Assembly: GCA_003577145.1 (NCBI GenBank)
Contig: QEUP01000022.1
Location: forward strand, 17,363 to 81,362
Direction of reading: 5' to 3'
Length of the DNA: 64,000 nucleotides
Source of the DNA: Acidobacteriota bacterium
Lineage (GTDB): Bacteria; Actinomycetota; Acidimicrobiia; Acidimicrobiales; Microtrichaceae
The position numbers and the translations under genes were made by a program. This document shows, one piece after another, positions 25,002-34,236 of the stretch. The number at the start of each line of letters is the position of its first letter. Position 1 is the first letter of the stretch. Under the pieces are notes generated by a model. It searched no databases, was not told where the DNA came from, and saw only the letters and a program-made list of their open reading frames with translations.

Positions 25002-27740
25002 TCAGATGGTCCAGGGGTCGGGTGCCTCGGTCGCCAGGCCATAGCGCTCGATTGCGTCGCGCGCCAGTTCGGGTTTGATGTGCCCTTCGGCGGCGAGCTG
25101 TGACAGGACGCCTACAACCACGTGAGCGGCATCGGTCTCGAAGAAGCGCCTGAGCGCCTCGCGGGTGTCGCTGCGGCCGAAGCCGTCGGTGCCGAGCGAC
25201 ACGTAGGAGTGGGGCACCCAGCGGGCGACCTGATCGGGGACCATCCGCATGAAGTCGGTGACGGCCAGAACCGGGCCCGGTGCATGCGAGAGGATCTCGG
25301 TCACCCGAGGCGTCCGAGCCGGCTGCTCGGGGTGCAGGCGGTTCCACCGCTCCACGCTCAGCGCCTCTTCGCGCATTTGCTTGTAGGACGTGGCGCTCCA
25401 CAGCTCCACGCCGACGTCGTAGTGCTCGGCCAGTTCGTGGCGTGCCTCGGCTGCGGCGAGGTGGGCGGTTCCGGAGAACAGGACCGTGGCGCAGTGCTCG
25501 GCCTCCGGGGCCGCTGACCAGCGGTAGAGGCCACCGAGGACACCCTCGGTCACGCCCTCAGGCATGGCCGGCTGCGGGTAGTTCTCGTTGTAGAGGGTCA
25601 GATAGTAGAAGACGTCCTCTTCGTCGAGGACCATCCGGCGGATGCCGTCCTGCACGATGAGGGCCATCTCGAAGGCGAAAGCAGGGTCGTAGGCACGACA
25701 GACCGGGACCGTCGTCGCCAACACCAGGCTCTGGCCGTCCTGGTGCTGGAGGCCTTCACCCATCAGCGTGGTCCGACCGGCGGTCGCGCCGATCAGGAAA
25801 CCCCGGGCGCGCGCGTCGGCTGCCGCCCAGATGAGATCGCCGATCCGCTGGAAGCCGAACATCGAGTAGAAGGTGAAGAACGGCATCATCTGCACGCCTC
25901 GGGTGGCGTAGGAGGTGGCCGCCGCGGTCCAGCTGGCCATGGCGCCGGCCTCGGTGATCCCTTCTTCGAGGATCTGCCCGTCCTTCGCCTCGGCATAGGA
26001 GATGAGCAGATCGTGGTCGACCGGCTCGTAGCGCTGCCCCTGCGAGGCGTAGATCTTCAGTTCGCGGAACAAGGCGTCCCAACCGAACGTACGCGCCTCG
26101 TCGGGGATGATCGGCACGACACGGTGACCGAAACGCTCGTCTCGTGTGAGGTTCTTCAGAAGTCGCGTGAAGGCCACAGTGGTCGAGACCGCCTGGGTAC
26201 CCGAGCCGGCTAGGAGGTCGTCGACCGCAGGCTGAGCCGGAGGCTCGAGCACCGTGCGCCGGGCTACCGGCCGTGCTGGCAGCTCACCGTCGAGGTGGCG
26301 GCGGCACTGCATCAGGTACTCGAACTCGGGTGAGTCCGTCGGGGGCCGGTAGTACGGCAGGATGTCCTCGGTCAAGGACCCGTCGGGGATCTCGTCTTGG
26401 AGGTGGAGGCGGTCGCGCAGCCTCATCAGATCCTCGCCGGTCATCTTCTTGATCTGGTGGGTGGCGTTGCGGCTCTCGATCTTGGGTCCCAGCGTCCATC
26501 CCTTGATCGTCTTGGCGAGGATCACCGTCGGCGCGCCTTCGGTCTCGACGGCGGCCTTGTAGGCGGCGTAGAGCTTGCGGTAGTCGTGGCCACCGCGTGG
26601 CAGGCTCTGGAGATCCTCGTCGCTCAGGTGCTCGACCATCTTGCGCAGGCGGGGGTCGGGTCCGAAGAAGTTGTCGCGGATGTAGTCACCGGTGTCGACC
26701 GCGTAGCGCTGGTACTCGCCGTCGACGGTGGTGTTCATCTTGTTCAACAGCACGCCGTCGACGTCTTTGGCCAGCAACTCGTCCCATCTGCCGCCCCAGA
26801 TGACCTTGATGACGTTCCATCCCGCGCCCCGGAACACCGCCTCGAGCTCCTGGATTATCTTGCCGTTGCCGCGCACCGGCCCGTCGAGCCGCTGGAGGTT
26901 GCAGTTGAGGACCCAGACGAGGTTGTCGAGGCGCTCGCGGGCCGCGAGCGAGATCGAACCCAGCGTCTCGGGCTCGTCGGTCTCACCGTCGCCGAGGAAG
27001 CACCAGACCCGGGAATCGGAGGTGTCGTCGATCCGCCGGTTCTGGAGATACCGCAGGAAACGCGCCTGGTAGATGGAGTTGATCGGCCCGAGCCCCATCG
27101 ACACCGTCGGGTACTCCCAGAACTCGGGCATGAGTCGCGGGTGGGGGTAGCTCGGGAGGCCGTTGCCACCGAGCTCGCGACGGAAGTTGTCGAGGTGGGT
27201 CTCGTCGATCCGGCGTTCGAGGAAGGCACGAGCGTAGATGCCGGGTGCTGCGTGGCCCTGGATGTACACGTGATCACCGGGCCGGCCGTCGGCCTTGCCG
27301 CGGAAGAAGTGGTTGAACCCCACCTCATAGAGAGCCGCCGAGGAGGCGAAGGTGGAGAGGTGCCCTCCGATTCCTTCGGCCCGGCGGTTCGCACGGACCA
27401 CCATCACCGCGGCGTTCCAACGTATGAAGCGGCGAATCCGCTTCTCGAGGTACTCGTCGCCGGGGAACCAGGGTTCCTCCTCGGGTGGGATCGAGTTCAC
27501 GTAGGGGGTGCTCACCGTTGCCGGCGTCCCGACCTGCAGCTGGCGGGCACGCTCGATGAGCTTGCTCATCAAGAAGCGTCCGCGGGTCTTGCCGCGCTGC
27601 TCCACCACGGCCTCGAGCGAGTCGAGCCACTCCTCGGTCTCGTCGGGATCGATGTCGGGGAGCTGGTGAACGAATCCGTCGATGATCATGGCCGATCTGT
27701 GATGAGCCCTGTCGTAGTCGTCTGGGTTCGTGATTCCCAT
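25002..27740 (-). CDS. aceE: Pyruvate dehydrogenase E1 component (homodimeric)
   Basis: AceE (912 residues) decarboxylates pyruvate with thiamine diphosphate as the first step of the pyruvate dehydrogenase complex. The TPP motif runs from GDGETDEPE to NCNLQRLDGPVRG. The alpha2-type features YVGRNGHP-like GNGLPSYPHPRLMP and GRTTLMGEGLQHQDGQS are present. The frame is open for another 84 codons upstream, but these are unlike any E1. The ATG at 27740 begins MGITNPDDYDRAHHR and continues into PDIDPDETEEWLDSL, the usual E1 N-terminus. E2 and E3 genes are not adjacent. It diverges from the RNase H fusion gene. Confidence 0.95.
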   Translation of the reverse strand: MGITNPDDYDRAHHRSAMIIDGFVHQLPDIDPDETEEWLDSLEAVVEQRGKTRGRFLMSKLIERARQLQVGTPATVSTPYVNSIPPEEEPWFPGDEYLEKRIRRFIRWNAAVMVVRANRRAEGIGGHLSTFASSAALYEVGFNHFFRGKADGRPGDHVYIQGHAAPGIYARAFLERRIDETHLDNFRRELGGNGLPSYPHPRLMPEFWEYPTVSMGLGPINSIYQARFLRYLQNRRIDDTSDSRVWCFLGDGETDEPETLGSISLAARERLDNLVWVLNCNLQRLDGPVRGNGKIIQELEAVFRGAGWNVIKVIWGGRWDELLAKDVDGVLLNKMNTTVDGEYQRYAVDTGDYIRDNFFGPDPRLRKMVEHLSDEDLQSLPRGGHDYRKLYAAYKAAVETEGAPTVILAKTIKGWTLGPKIESRNATHQIKKMTGEDLMRLRDRLHLQDEIPDGSLTEDILPYYRPPTDSPEFEYLMQCRRHLDGELPARPVARRTVLEPPAQPAVDDLLAGSGTQAVSTTVAFTRLLKNLTRDERFGHRVVPIIPDEARTFGWDALFRELKIYASQGQRYEPVDHDLLISYAEAKDGQILEEGITEAGAMASWTAAATSYATRGVQMMPFFTFYSMFGFQRIGDLIWAAADARARGFLIGATAGRTTLMGEGLQHQDGQSLVLATTVPVCRAYDPAFAFEMALIVQDGIRRMVLDEEDVFYYLTLYNENYPQPAMPEGVTEGVLGGLYRWSAAPEAEHCATVLFSGTAHLAAAEARHELAEHYDVGVELWSATSYKQMREEALSVERWNRLHPEQPARTPRVTEILSHAPGPVLAVTDFMRMVPDQVARWVPHSYVSLGTDGFGRSDTREALRRFFETDAAHVVVGVLSQLAAEGHIKPELARDAIERYGLATEAPDPWTI

Positions 27741-27873
27741 CGGTTGGACCGAGGCTGCCCCTGAGGCCTCAGTTCCCCTTTCGTCACGCCTTGCGGGGCC
27801 AATCGTGCGAACATCCGGGGATGCCTCTCCTACTGAGAACGCTACTGGACCCGGCCGGCCTTCCTTCGTGCAG

Positions 27874-28899
27874 ATGACCGCAAGGGACGTGTACACCGAC
27901 GGTGCCTGCGCCGGGAACCCCGGCCCGGGTGGCTGGGCGTGGGTCGTCGACGGGGGCCCGTTCGCCAGCGGGTTCGTCCCGGCGACCACCAACCAGCGGA
28001 TGGAGATAACCGCTGCGTCCGAGGCGGTGCGGTCCCTCGATGGCCCACTGGAGGTGGTGAGCGACTCGACCTATGTCGTCAGGTGCTTCAACGACGGCTG
28101 GTGGAGGGGCTGGGTCGAGCGCGGCTGGCGCACCGCCCAGCGCAAGGAGGTGGCCAACCGGGACCTGTGGGAGCCGTTCATCGAGTTGGTCAACGAACGC
28201 GGTGACATCAGCTTCCGGTGGGTGAAAGGCCACAGCGAGGATCCCCTGAACGACCTCGCCGACCGTCTGGCCGTGGAAGCCATCGCCAACCGCCGAGGGC
28301 GCTCCGGCGAGGTCCTACCGACCGATGTGGGGCCGCCGGACGGTGCTGTTGCCAACTCCGATGCCCGGAGCAGGCGTGCCGATTCCCGGGTTCCCTCCGG
28401 ACACCTCCTCGGCGTGTTCGGCCACCGCCCGCTCGAGCTCGGCGGCTACGAGCCCAACGACCTCCAGGATGGTGTGCGGAGCAGGCTCGTCGACATCTTG
28501 TCCGCCAAGCAGCAGATGCACGAGGACTTGGTGGTCCTCACCGGGCTGCGGCTCGGGGCCGAGCAACTCGGGGCGGAGGCGGCGGCAGAGGCCGGGGTGC
28601 CCTTCGTCGCAGTTCTGCCCTATCCCGATCCCCAGTCGGCGTGGCCCGAGCGCAGCCAGGCCCGGTTCCGCGAGCTGGTCGGCGCGGCGGCGGGAGTTGT
28701 ACAGCTCGAGCGCAAGGTGCCGGGTTCGAATAAGGAGGTGGGCGAGGCTCTGGCGCGCCGCGACGGCTGGTTGGCCGCGAACCTCGACGAGGCGATCGTG
28801 GTGTGGGACCGAGGAGACGCCGCCATCGGGAAGCTCGTCAAGAAGCTGGAGAGGGCCCTCGGTGAGGACATCTGGATCGTCGACCCATCCGAGATCTGA
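27874..28899 (+). CDS. RNase HI fused to a SLOG-like domain
   Basis: The N-terminal 150 residues are an RNase HI domain that would cut RNA in RNA-DNA hybrids. The four acidic residues are Asp9 (YTDGACAGNPGPGG), Glu44 (MEITA), Asp64 (VSDSTYVV) and Asp130 (GHSEDPLNDLAD). After a linker, residues about 178-341 form a Rossmann-type SLOG/YspA-like domain (GVFGHRPLELGGY, VVLTGLRLGAEQLGAEAA, PGSNKEVGEALARRD, AIVVWDRG). SLOG domains bind or process nucleotide ligands. The fusion suggests nucleotide-linked control of hybrid removal. The ATG at 27874 is used; a GTG at 27868 is possible. Confidence 0.88.
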   Translation: MTARDVYTDGACAGNPGPGGWAWVVDGGPFASGFVPATTNQRMEITAASEAVRSLDGPLEVVSDSTYVVRCFNDGWWRGWVERGWRTAQRKEVANRDLWEPFIELVNERGDISFRWVKGHSEDPLNDLADRLAVEAIANRRGRSGEVLPTDVGPPDGAVANSDARSRRADSRVPSGHLLGVFGHRPLELGGYEPNDLQDGVRSRLVDILSAKQQMHEDLVVLTGLRLGAEQLGAEAAAEAGVPFVAVLPYPDPQSAWPERSQARFRELVGAAAGVVQLERKVPGSNKEVGEALARRDGWLAANLDEAIVVWDRGDAAIGKLVKKLERALGEDIWIVDPSEI

Positions 28900-28920
28900 G
28901 CCCGGTGATGGCGGGCAAGC

Positions 28921-29424
28921 TCAAGGGGCTTCGGAGACCCCTGAGCTGGTGGCAGGCCGGCGTTCCTGCAGCGACAGCACCTCGCTGTAGGCGGCGTTCA
29001 CCAGTGACATGCGCCGTTCGGCTCGCTGCCGTGCCTCGATCCCGCGGTTCTGGTAGCGATCCGGGTGATAGCGCTTGACGAGCTTCTTGTGGGCGGCGCG
29101 TATCTGTTCGACGGTCGCCTCACGGCTGAGGCCCAGCACTTCGAACGGGTCAGTCGGGCGCTGGCGCTCCTGGACCTGCTCCTGCTGTTGCTGGTCGTAG
29201 CTGGCGAACAGCGTCTCGATCGGGAAGTAGTGCTCGAACTGGCCGGCTTGGCTGGCCGCCGCGCTGCTCCTGGGAAAGAAGCACTCCGGCTCGGCGAAGC
29301 CGGTGTCCACGAAGGAGACCTCGACGCGTTCGGCCTTCGGCGTGCCGTCAGCGGCGTCGTCGGCGCGCTCGGGATGCACATCGGGTAGTTCGGCGCGGGA
29401 AGGCGAGAGCTTGAGCGGTGCCAT
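28921..29424 (-). CDS. J-domain protein
   Basis: This 167-residue protein has a C-terminal J domain (about 92-155: DPFEVLGLSREATVEQIRAAHK, then KRYHPDRYQ with the HPD motif that stimulates DnaK ATPase). The N-terminal 90 residues are Pro/Ala/Gln-rich and unlike DnaJ; there is no Gly/Phe region or zinc centre. It is probably a specialised DnaK co-chaperone. It is convergent with the RNase H fusion gene and divergent from hyuA. Confidence 0.85.
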   Translation of the reverse strand: MAPLKLSPSRAELPDVHPERADDAADGTPKAERVEVSFVDTGFAEPECFFPRSSAAASQAGQFEHYFPIETLFASYDQQQQEQVQERQRPTDPFEVLGLSREATVEQIRAAHKKLVKRYHPDRYQNRGIEARQRAERRMSLVNAAYSEVLSLQERRPATSSGVSEAP

Positions 29425-29471
29425 TGCGGCAGTGCCTGCCGGCGGCGTATCGGAGTTAGCTTCTGTCGGTG

Positions 29472-31283
29472 ATGCGCATCGGGGCCGACACCGGAGGGAC
29501 CTTCACCGACGTCGTGTCCGGGGACGGCCGGTCTGCCAAGACCCTCTCCACGCCGAGCGATCCCGCTGAAGCGGTCAGGGATGGGGTGGCTGTGCTCGCC
29601 GGTGGTGCCGCGGTGGACCTGCTGGCTCACGGCACCACGGTGGCCACCAACGCCCTGCTCGAGCGGCGAGGTGCCCGTGTCGCGCTGTACACCACGCAGG
29701 GCTTTTCCGATGTCATCGAGATAGCCCGCCAGGACCGCCCGTCGCTGTATGACCCGTGGGCCGACCGTCCGGTGCCGCTGGTCGCCCGCGAGGATCGACT
29801 GGAGGTGGGTGGGCGCCTCGACGCCGCCGGCGCCATCGTCGAGGACCTGGATGTGGCTTCGGTTCCGCGACCGCCGGAGGGAGTTGAGGCGGCTGCCGTC
29901 TGCCTGCTCCACAGCGACATCGACCCGGTGCACGAGGCTCTGGTCTGCGACCACCTCCAGGCTCAGGGGATCGACGTCACCGCGTCGTTCCAGGTGAGCC
30001 CCGAGTTCCGGGAGTACGAGCGGACGGTCACCACGGTCCTCGACGCCTACCTGAGACCGGTGTGCCGTAGCTACCTCGCCGCCCTCGACGGGCTGGCGAC
30101 GGTGGTGTTGGTGATGACCTCCGCAGGCGGTCTCGTGCCGATCCTGACCGCGGCCGAGCGGCCGGCGTCGCTGCTCCTCTCGGGCCCGGCAGGTGGGGTG
30201 AGGGCGGCAGCTGCCTGCGCCGACGCCAACGGCTTCCCGGATGCGATCACCTTCGACATGGGTGGCACGAGCACCGATGTCTGCCTGGTGCTCGACGGCC
30301 ACCCCGAGCCCGCCGGCGAGCGGCATGTCGGCGGGTTCCCGGTGCGGCTCCCGGCTTTGGACGTGCACACCATCGGTGCGGGGGGCGGCTCGATCGCCAG
30401 GATCGACCAGGGTGGCGCGCTGGTGGTCGGTCCGCGGAGTGCCGGTGCGGCTCCCGGTCCGGCCTGCTACGGGCGTGGCGGGGTCGAGGCGACCGTCACC
30501 GACGCCAACCTGGTTGCAGGGCGCATCGACCCGGCCGCGACGTTCCCAGGCCTGGGTCCACTCGACGTCGATGCCGCACGTTTGGCACTCGAGCGCGGCG
30601 GCGTCACGGCTGAAGGTGTCCTGGCGGTCGTCAACGCCAACATGGAGAAGGCCTTGAGAGCCGTCTCGGTGGATCGCGGAGTCGACCCGCGGGAGCTGGC
30701 GCTGGTGGCGTTCGGCGGTGCAGGCCCGCTTCACGCATGTGACCTCGCTCGATCCCTCGGCATGTCGACGGTGATCGTGCCGCCCCGCGCGGGCGTGCTC
30801 TCGGCCGTGGGGCTGCTGTGCTCGCCCGTCCAGCGCGATCTGGTGCAGAGCTGGCCCACGCCACGGGACCACACCGGGCTCCGAGCCACGAGGGCGGATC
30901 TGGCCCGGCAGGTCCTCGAGTTGACGGGGGACCGGCGCGACGACGCGGTCGTGACGACCGCGCTCGACTGTCGCTACCGGGGTCAGAGCCACGAGCTGAC
31001 CGTCGACGACCTCGGCGACTTCCACCAAGAGCACCGGCGTCGCAACGGCTATGACCGTCCGAGTGACGCCGTCGAGGTCATCGCGGTCCGAGCCCGGGCT
31101 CGCCTGCCTGCGCCCCTGGCGATCGCCGATCTCGGGACGGTTCCGAGGCCCGGTGCGGTGGGGCCCCAGGTGATAGCCGAGCACGACTGCACCATCTGGG
31201 TGCCTGACGGTTGGGAGGCCGAGCCCGGCGAACTGGGGGCTCTGCTGATACGGCTCGAGCGCAAGGGTGCAGGCCGGTCGTGA
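29472..31283 (+). CDS. hyuA: Hydantoinase/oxoprolinase subunit A
   Basis: HyuA (603 residues) is the ATP-binding subunit of an N-methylhydantoinase/5-oxoprolinase/acetone-carboxylase-type enzyme. The ASKHA phosphate loops are clear: GADTGGTFTDVV at the N-terminus, ITFDMGGTSTDVCLV and HTIGAGGGSIA. Substrate assignment within the family is unreliable. A GTG one codon upstream is also possible. Its stop overlaps the hyuB start (GTGA), so A and B are coupled. Confidence 0.92.
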   Translation: MRIGADTGGTFTDVVSGDGRSAKTLSTPSDPAEAVRDGVAVLAGGAAVDLLAHGTTVATNALLERRGARVALYTTQGFSDVIEIARQDRPSLYDPWADRPVPLVAREDRLEVGGRLDAAGAIVEDLDVASVPRPPEGVEAAAVCLLHSDIDPVHEALVCDHLQAQGIDVTASFQVSPEFREYERTVTTVLDAYLRPVCRSYLAALDGLATVVLVMTSAGGLVPILTAAERPASLLLSGPAGGVRAAAACADANGFPDAITFDMGGTSTDVCLVLDGHPEPAGERHVGGFPVRLPALDVHTIGAGGGSIARIDQGGALVVGPRSAGAAPGPACYGRGGVEATVTDANLVAGRIDPAATFPGLGPLDVDAARLALERGGVTAEGVLAVVNANMEKALRAVSVDRGVDPRELALVAFGGAGPLHACDLARSLGMSTVIVPPRAGVLSAVGLLCSPVQRDLVQSWPTPRDHTGLRATRADLARQVLELTGDRRDDAVVTTALDCRYRGQSHELTVDDLGDFHQEHRRRNGYDRPSDAVEVIAVRARARLPAPLAIADLGTVPRPGAVGPQVIAEHDCTIWVPDGWEAEPGELGALLIRLERKGAGRS

Positions 31284-32495
31284 AGCCCCGTCTCGATCCA
31301 GCCTCGCTGCAGATCCTCATCTCCCGCCTGACGAGCATCGCCGAGGAGATGGGCAGGATCCTCATCCGCTCCGCCTTCAGCCCCAACATCAAGGAGCGGG
31401 CGGACTGCTCGGCCGCCCTCTTCGACGCCGACGGCGAGCTGTTGGTGCAGGCCGAGCACATCCCGGTGCACCTCGGGTCGATGCCCGCGTCGGTGAAGGC
31501 TGCCATCGCCAGGTTCGGGCCGGCGCTGGCTCCGGGGGAGCAGGTCGTGTTGAACGACCCGTTCGAAGGGGGCACACACCTGAACGACATCACCGTGGTC
31601 GCCCCCTGCTTTGCCGGGGGTCGGCTGGTGGGGTGGGTCGGGAACCGCGCCCATCACGCCGACGTCGGCGGGGCAGCGCCCGGCTCCATGCCCGCCGGTG
31701 CATCGGAGGTCTTCCAGGAGGGGCTGCGCATCCCGCCGACGAGGGTGTCGCAAGGGCTGATCGAGCTGTTGCAGGCGAACTCCAGGACCCCCGCCGAGCG
31801 GGCCGGTGACCTCGACGCCCAACTCGGTGCGAACCGGATGGGTGTGGAGCGTCTCGCCGACTTCGGTGATGCGCCCCTCCACGAGGTCTTCGCATACGGG
31901 GAACGGCGGATGAGGGCGGCCCTTTCGTCGATCCCCGACGGTCGCTACAGCTTCGTCGACGTCCTCGACTCATTCGGGCCCGGTGAAACGCCGCGGCAGC
32001 CCTCGGAGATACGGGTCGAGCTCGTCGTCGATGGTGACGAGGCTGTCTTCGATTTCTCGGGCACCTCACCTCAGCGCCGGGGCAACCTCAACACCGTCGA
32101 GGCGGTCACGGTGAGCTGTGTCTCGTTTGCGCTGCGATCGGCCACCGACGCGACGATCCCCGCCAACGGGGGAGCGCTGCGACCTGTCACCGTCATCGCC
32201 CCGCGGGGCACGATCGTCGCCGCCGAGCCACCCGCGGCGGTGGGAGCGGGCAACGTGGAGGTCAGCCAGCGCATCGCCGACGCCTGCCTCGGCGCTCTCG
32301 CCCAGGCGGTGCCCGGCCGGGTGCCCGCAGCGTCGCAGGGCACGATGAACAACGTGCTCATCGGTGGCCACGGAGACGGGCCGAGCGGTGAGTGGGTCTA
32401 CTACGAGACGATCGCCGGGGGTCAAGGCGGCCGCCCGCCGCGGCCAGGGAGCATTGGTGGTGCCGTCGCCGGCATGAGCGGCGTGCACACCGCCA

Positions 32496-32665
32496 TGACC
32501 AACACCAGTCAAGCGGCTACCGGTTCGTCGGCCGTCGAGCTTGGGCCGGGGACGCCGGGGCAGTCGGGCATTCATACGTGCATGACGAACACAGATCAAG
32601 TTGACCACCGGTCAGCGGAACCTCGCCCCGGCCAGTCGGGAATTCACACCGCGATGACTAACACG
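32496..32665 (+). repeat. Three attachment-core copies at the left junction in hyuB
   Basis: Three 11-bp cores, TGACCAACACC (32496), TGACGAACACA (32583) and TGACTAACACG (32655), each end a hyuB-like segment coding SG(V/I)HTxMTNT. A fourth core, TGACGAATACG, lies beside the serine recombinase at 43311. Sequence after cores 1 and 2 is not hyuB-like but both read TCAAG followed by ACCGGT, as expected for the phage-side arm of an attachment site. Core 3 runs into a hyuB 3' end. I read them as attL plus scars of earlier integrations. Confidence 0.65.
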
Positions 32666-32696
32666 CGGAATACCCCCATCGAAGCGCTGGAGCGGG

Positions 32697-32746
32697 CGTT
32701 CCCGTTGAGAGTGCTCCGGTACGTTCCCGTTGAGAGTGCTCCGGTA
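32697..32746 (+). repeat. 25-bp perfect tandem duplication that frameshifts hyuB
   Basis: Two identical adjacent 25-bp units (32697-32721 and 32722-32746) encode the FPLRVLRY region of HyuB. As 25 is not a multiple of three, the downstream reading frame is shifted by one. Downstream codons still spell an intact HyuB C-terminus, so the duplication is probably recent and could revert by slippage or recombination. Confidence 0.95.
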
Positions 32747-33149
32747 CCGGCTACGACGGGGGAGCGGCGGCGCCGGGTGGTCCGCCGGCGGCGAGGGCAT
32801 CGAGCGTGACCTCCAGGTGCTCGAGGACGCGACGGTGTCGCTGATCACCGAGCGACGCGTCTCGCAGCCGTGGGGTCTTGCGGGTGGAGAGCCCGGGGCG
32901 GTGGGGGAGAACTGGCTGCTGCCCGGCGGCGAGGAGGCCCGAGCCGAGCGCCTCCCCGACAAGTGCACGATCCAGCTGAAGGCCGGCGACGTTCTCCGGA
33001 TGCTGACGCCTGGTGGTGGTGGCTGGGGGCGCCCAACCCCATCGGCGTAGGTCGGGATCGGATTCCCCTATCGAAAGCCGTGCTCACGGTCCTAGGCTGA
33101 ACTACGCCGTTGTCATTCGACCTGCGGTCGCCGCTCAAGGAGCCCGGTC

Positions 33150-34097
33150 ATGCCGCCGAGACGATCTCCAGCTCAGATCCGCAGTCAGCTTCGCCAAGCC
33201 CAGTCCCGGGCGCGGTCGAACCAGCAGAAGCTCAACCAGGCGATCCGCAACTACAACCGGCAAGTCGACAAGGTGAACGCTTCCCGGCGGAAATTCGTGA
33301 ACGAGTACAACGCCGCCGTGAGGCAGTACAACCGGTCGGTCGACGCCTTCAACCGGGAGCAGAAGCGGCGGGCAGCCACTGCGCGAACGAACAGGTCGAG
33401 ACTTGAGCAGGAGCTGCGAAGGCTCGATCGAGCTACGACCTCCCGCACCGTCCGGACGGAGTTCCGAACCTCGGTCGATTCCCTCGCTGCGTCCGCGGCA
33501 CGCTTCCAGGACGGGCACTCGGCTGCCTGGTCGACCACTGATCTCGGCGATCTGCTCCAGGGCGAGGCTGCGAACAGCGTGGCGACTCTCTCTGCGCTCC
33601 TCACCGACGAGGAGGTCCCGGACGGAGACCCCGAACAGGTCCAGCAGTCGATGCTGCGTGACGTCCTGGAGGAACTCGATCCGGAGATCGGCGCTCGGTG
33701 GACCGGGGCACTCTTCGCCCTGAACCCGGCCAATCCAGATGCTGCGCGGCACTTCTGCACCTCAGCGCGGGAGATGCTCGCGGACGTGCTCGACCGCTTG
33801 GCGCCTTCGGAGGTCGTTGAGCAGGACGATCCTTCATGTGATCGAACACCCCAAGGCACCGTGTCGCGTCGCGCTCGGATCCACTTCTGCCTGAAGCAGG
33901 GGGGAGTGACCGATCGGGCCCTGGAGGACTTTGCAGAGGAGGACATCAAGAACGTCCTGGCTCTGTTCCAGGAGTTCAACAGCGCGACCCACGGCAGGTC
34001 GGGCAAGTTCAACCTCGGTCAGCTCGGGGCTCTCAAGCGACGTGTCGAAGATGCGATCTACTTCATCATGAGGCTGGGGACAGCACCCATCGGGTAG
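33150..34097 (+). CDS. Coiled-coil protein with pPIWI-associated-nuclease-like domain
   Basis: This 315-residue protein has a long basic coiled coil (about 5-90, rich in Arg/Gln/Asn) and a C-terminal domain. The domain has the pattern LDPEIGARWTGALFAL, NPDAARHFCTSAREMLADVLDRLAP, RRARIHF and LFQEFNSATHG. I recognise this from the predicted pPIWI-associating nuclease family (pP_pnuc type) found in anti-phage loci. Nuclease activity is predicted only; no Argonaute-like gene is nearby. CAAGGAG lies eight bases before the ATG. It is the first gene after the left junction and precedes the TIR-like operon by 139 bp. Confidence 0.65.
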   Translation: MPPRRSPAQIRSQLRQAQSRARSNQQKLNQAIRNYNRQVDKVNASRRKFVNEYNAAVRQYNRSVDAFNREQKRRAATARTNRSRLEQELRRLDRATTSRTVRTEFRTSVDSLAASAARFQDGHSAAWSTTDLGDLLQGEAANSVATLSALLTDEEVPDGDPEQVQQSMLRDVLEELDPEIGARWTGALFALNPANPDAARHFCTSAREMLADVLDRLAPSEVVEQDDPSCDRTPQGTVSRRARIHFCLKQGGVTDRALEDFAEEDIKNVLALFQEFNSATHGRSGKFNLGQLGALKRRVEDAIYFIMRLGTAPIG

Positions 34098-34236
34098 GCG
34101 GGCCACTCCTCGCCGAGAGGCAGGCGTGGCCGTCGGGCTGGGCGCGCGGCGCCGCTGGCCGGTGGCGCCTACGGCGTTCCTGTCACAGGGCCTCCGTACT
34201 CTTCTTGCGGAGGCAGACCAGAAGGAGACCTCACTC

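Larger units (their letters stand above)
31280..33050 (+). pseudogene. hyuB: Hydantoinase/oxoprolinase subunit B, altered by integration and frameshifted
   Basis: The first 410 codons are a normal HyuB (SLQILISRLTSIAEEMGRIL, ALFDADGELLVQAEHIPVHLG, NDPFEGGTHLNDI, YYETIAGGQGGRP). At the conserved SGVHTAMTNT segment the frame passes through two extra in-frame copies (SGIHTCMTNT and SGIHTAMTNT) with 87- and 72-bp periods, then into a HyuB C-terminus. A 25-bp tandem duplication at 32697-32746 shifts the frame, so the natural end (VLRYRLRRGSGGAG to GGGWGRP, stop at 33050) is lost and translation ends at 32809. Removing one repeat unit restores a full HyuB of about 580 residues. Confidence 0.85.

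Noticed and set aside
25002..27992. An 84-codon N-terminal extension of aceE.
   Set aside because: The extra residues are Pro/Gly-rich, unlike any E1 protein, and overlap the divergent promoter and the start of the RNase H fusion gene; the ATG at 27740 fits the family.
31347..32100. Long minus-strand open frames opposite hyuA and hyuB.
   Set aside because: They mirror the codon bias of the plus-strand genes, have no ribosome sites and encode Arg/Pro-rich low-complexity peptides.
32660..33050. A separate gene starting at 32730 encoding the HyuB C-terminus.
   Set aside because: There is no ribosome site; the frame is explained by the 25-bp duplication within hyuB.
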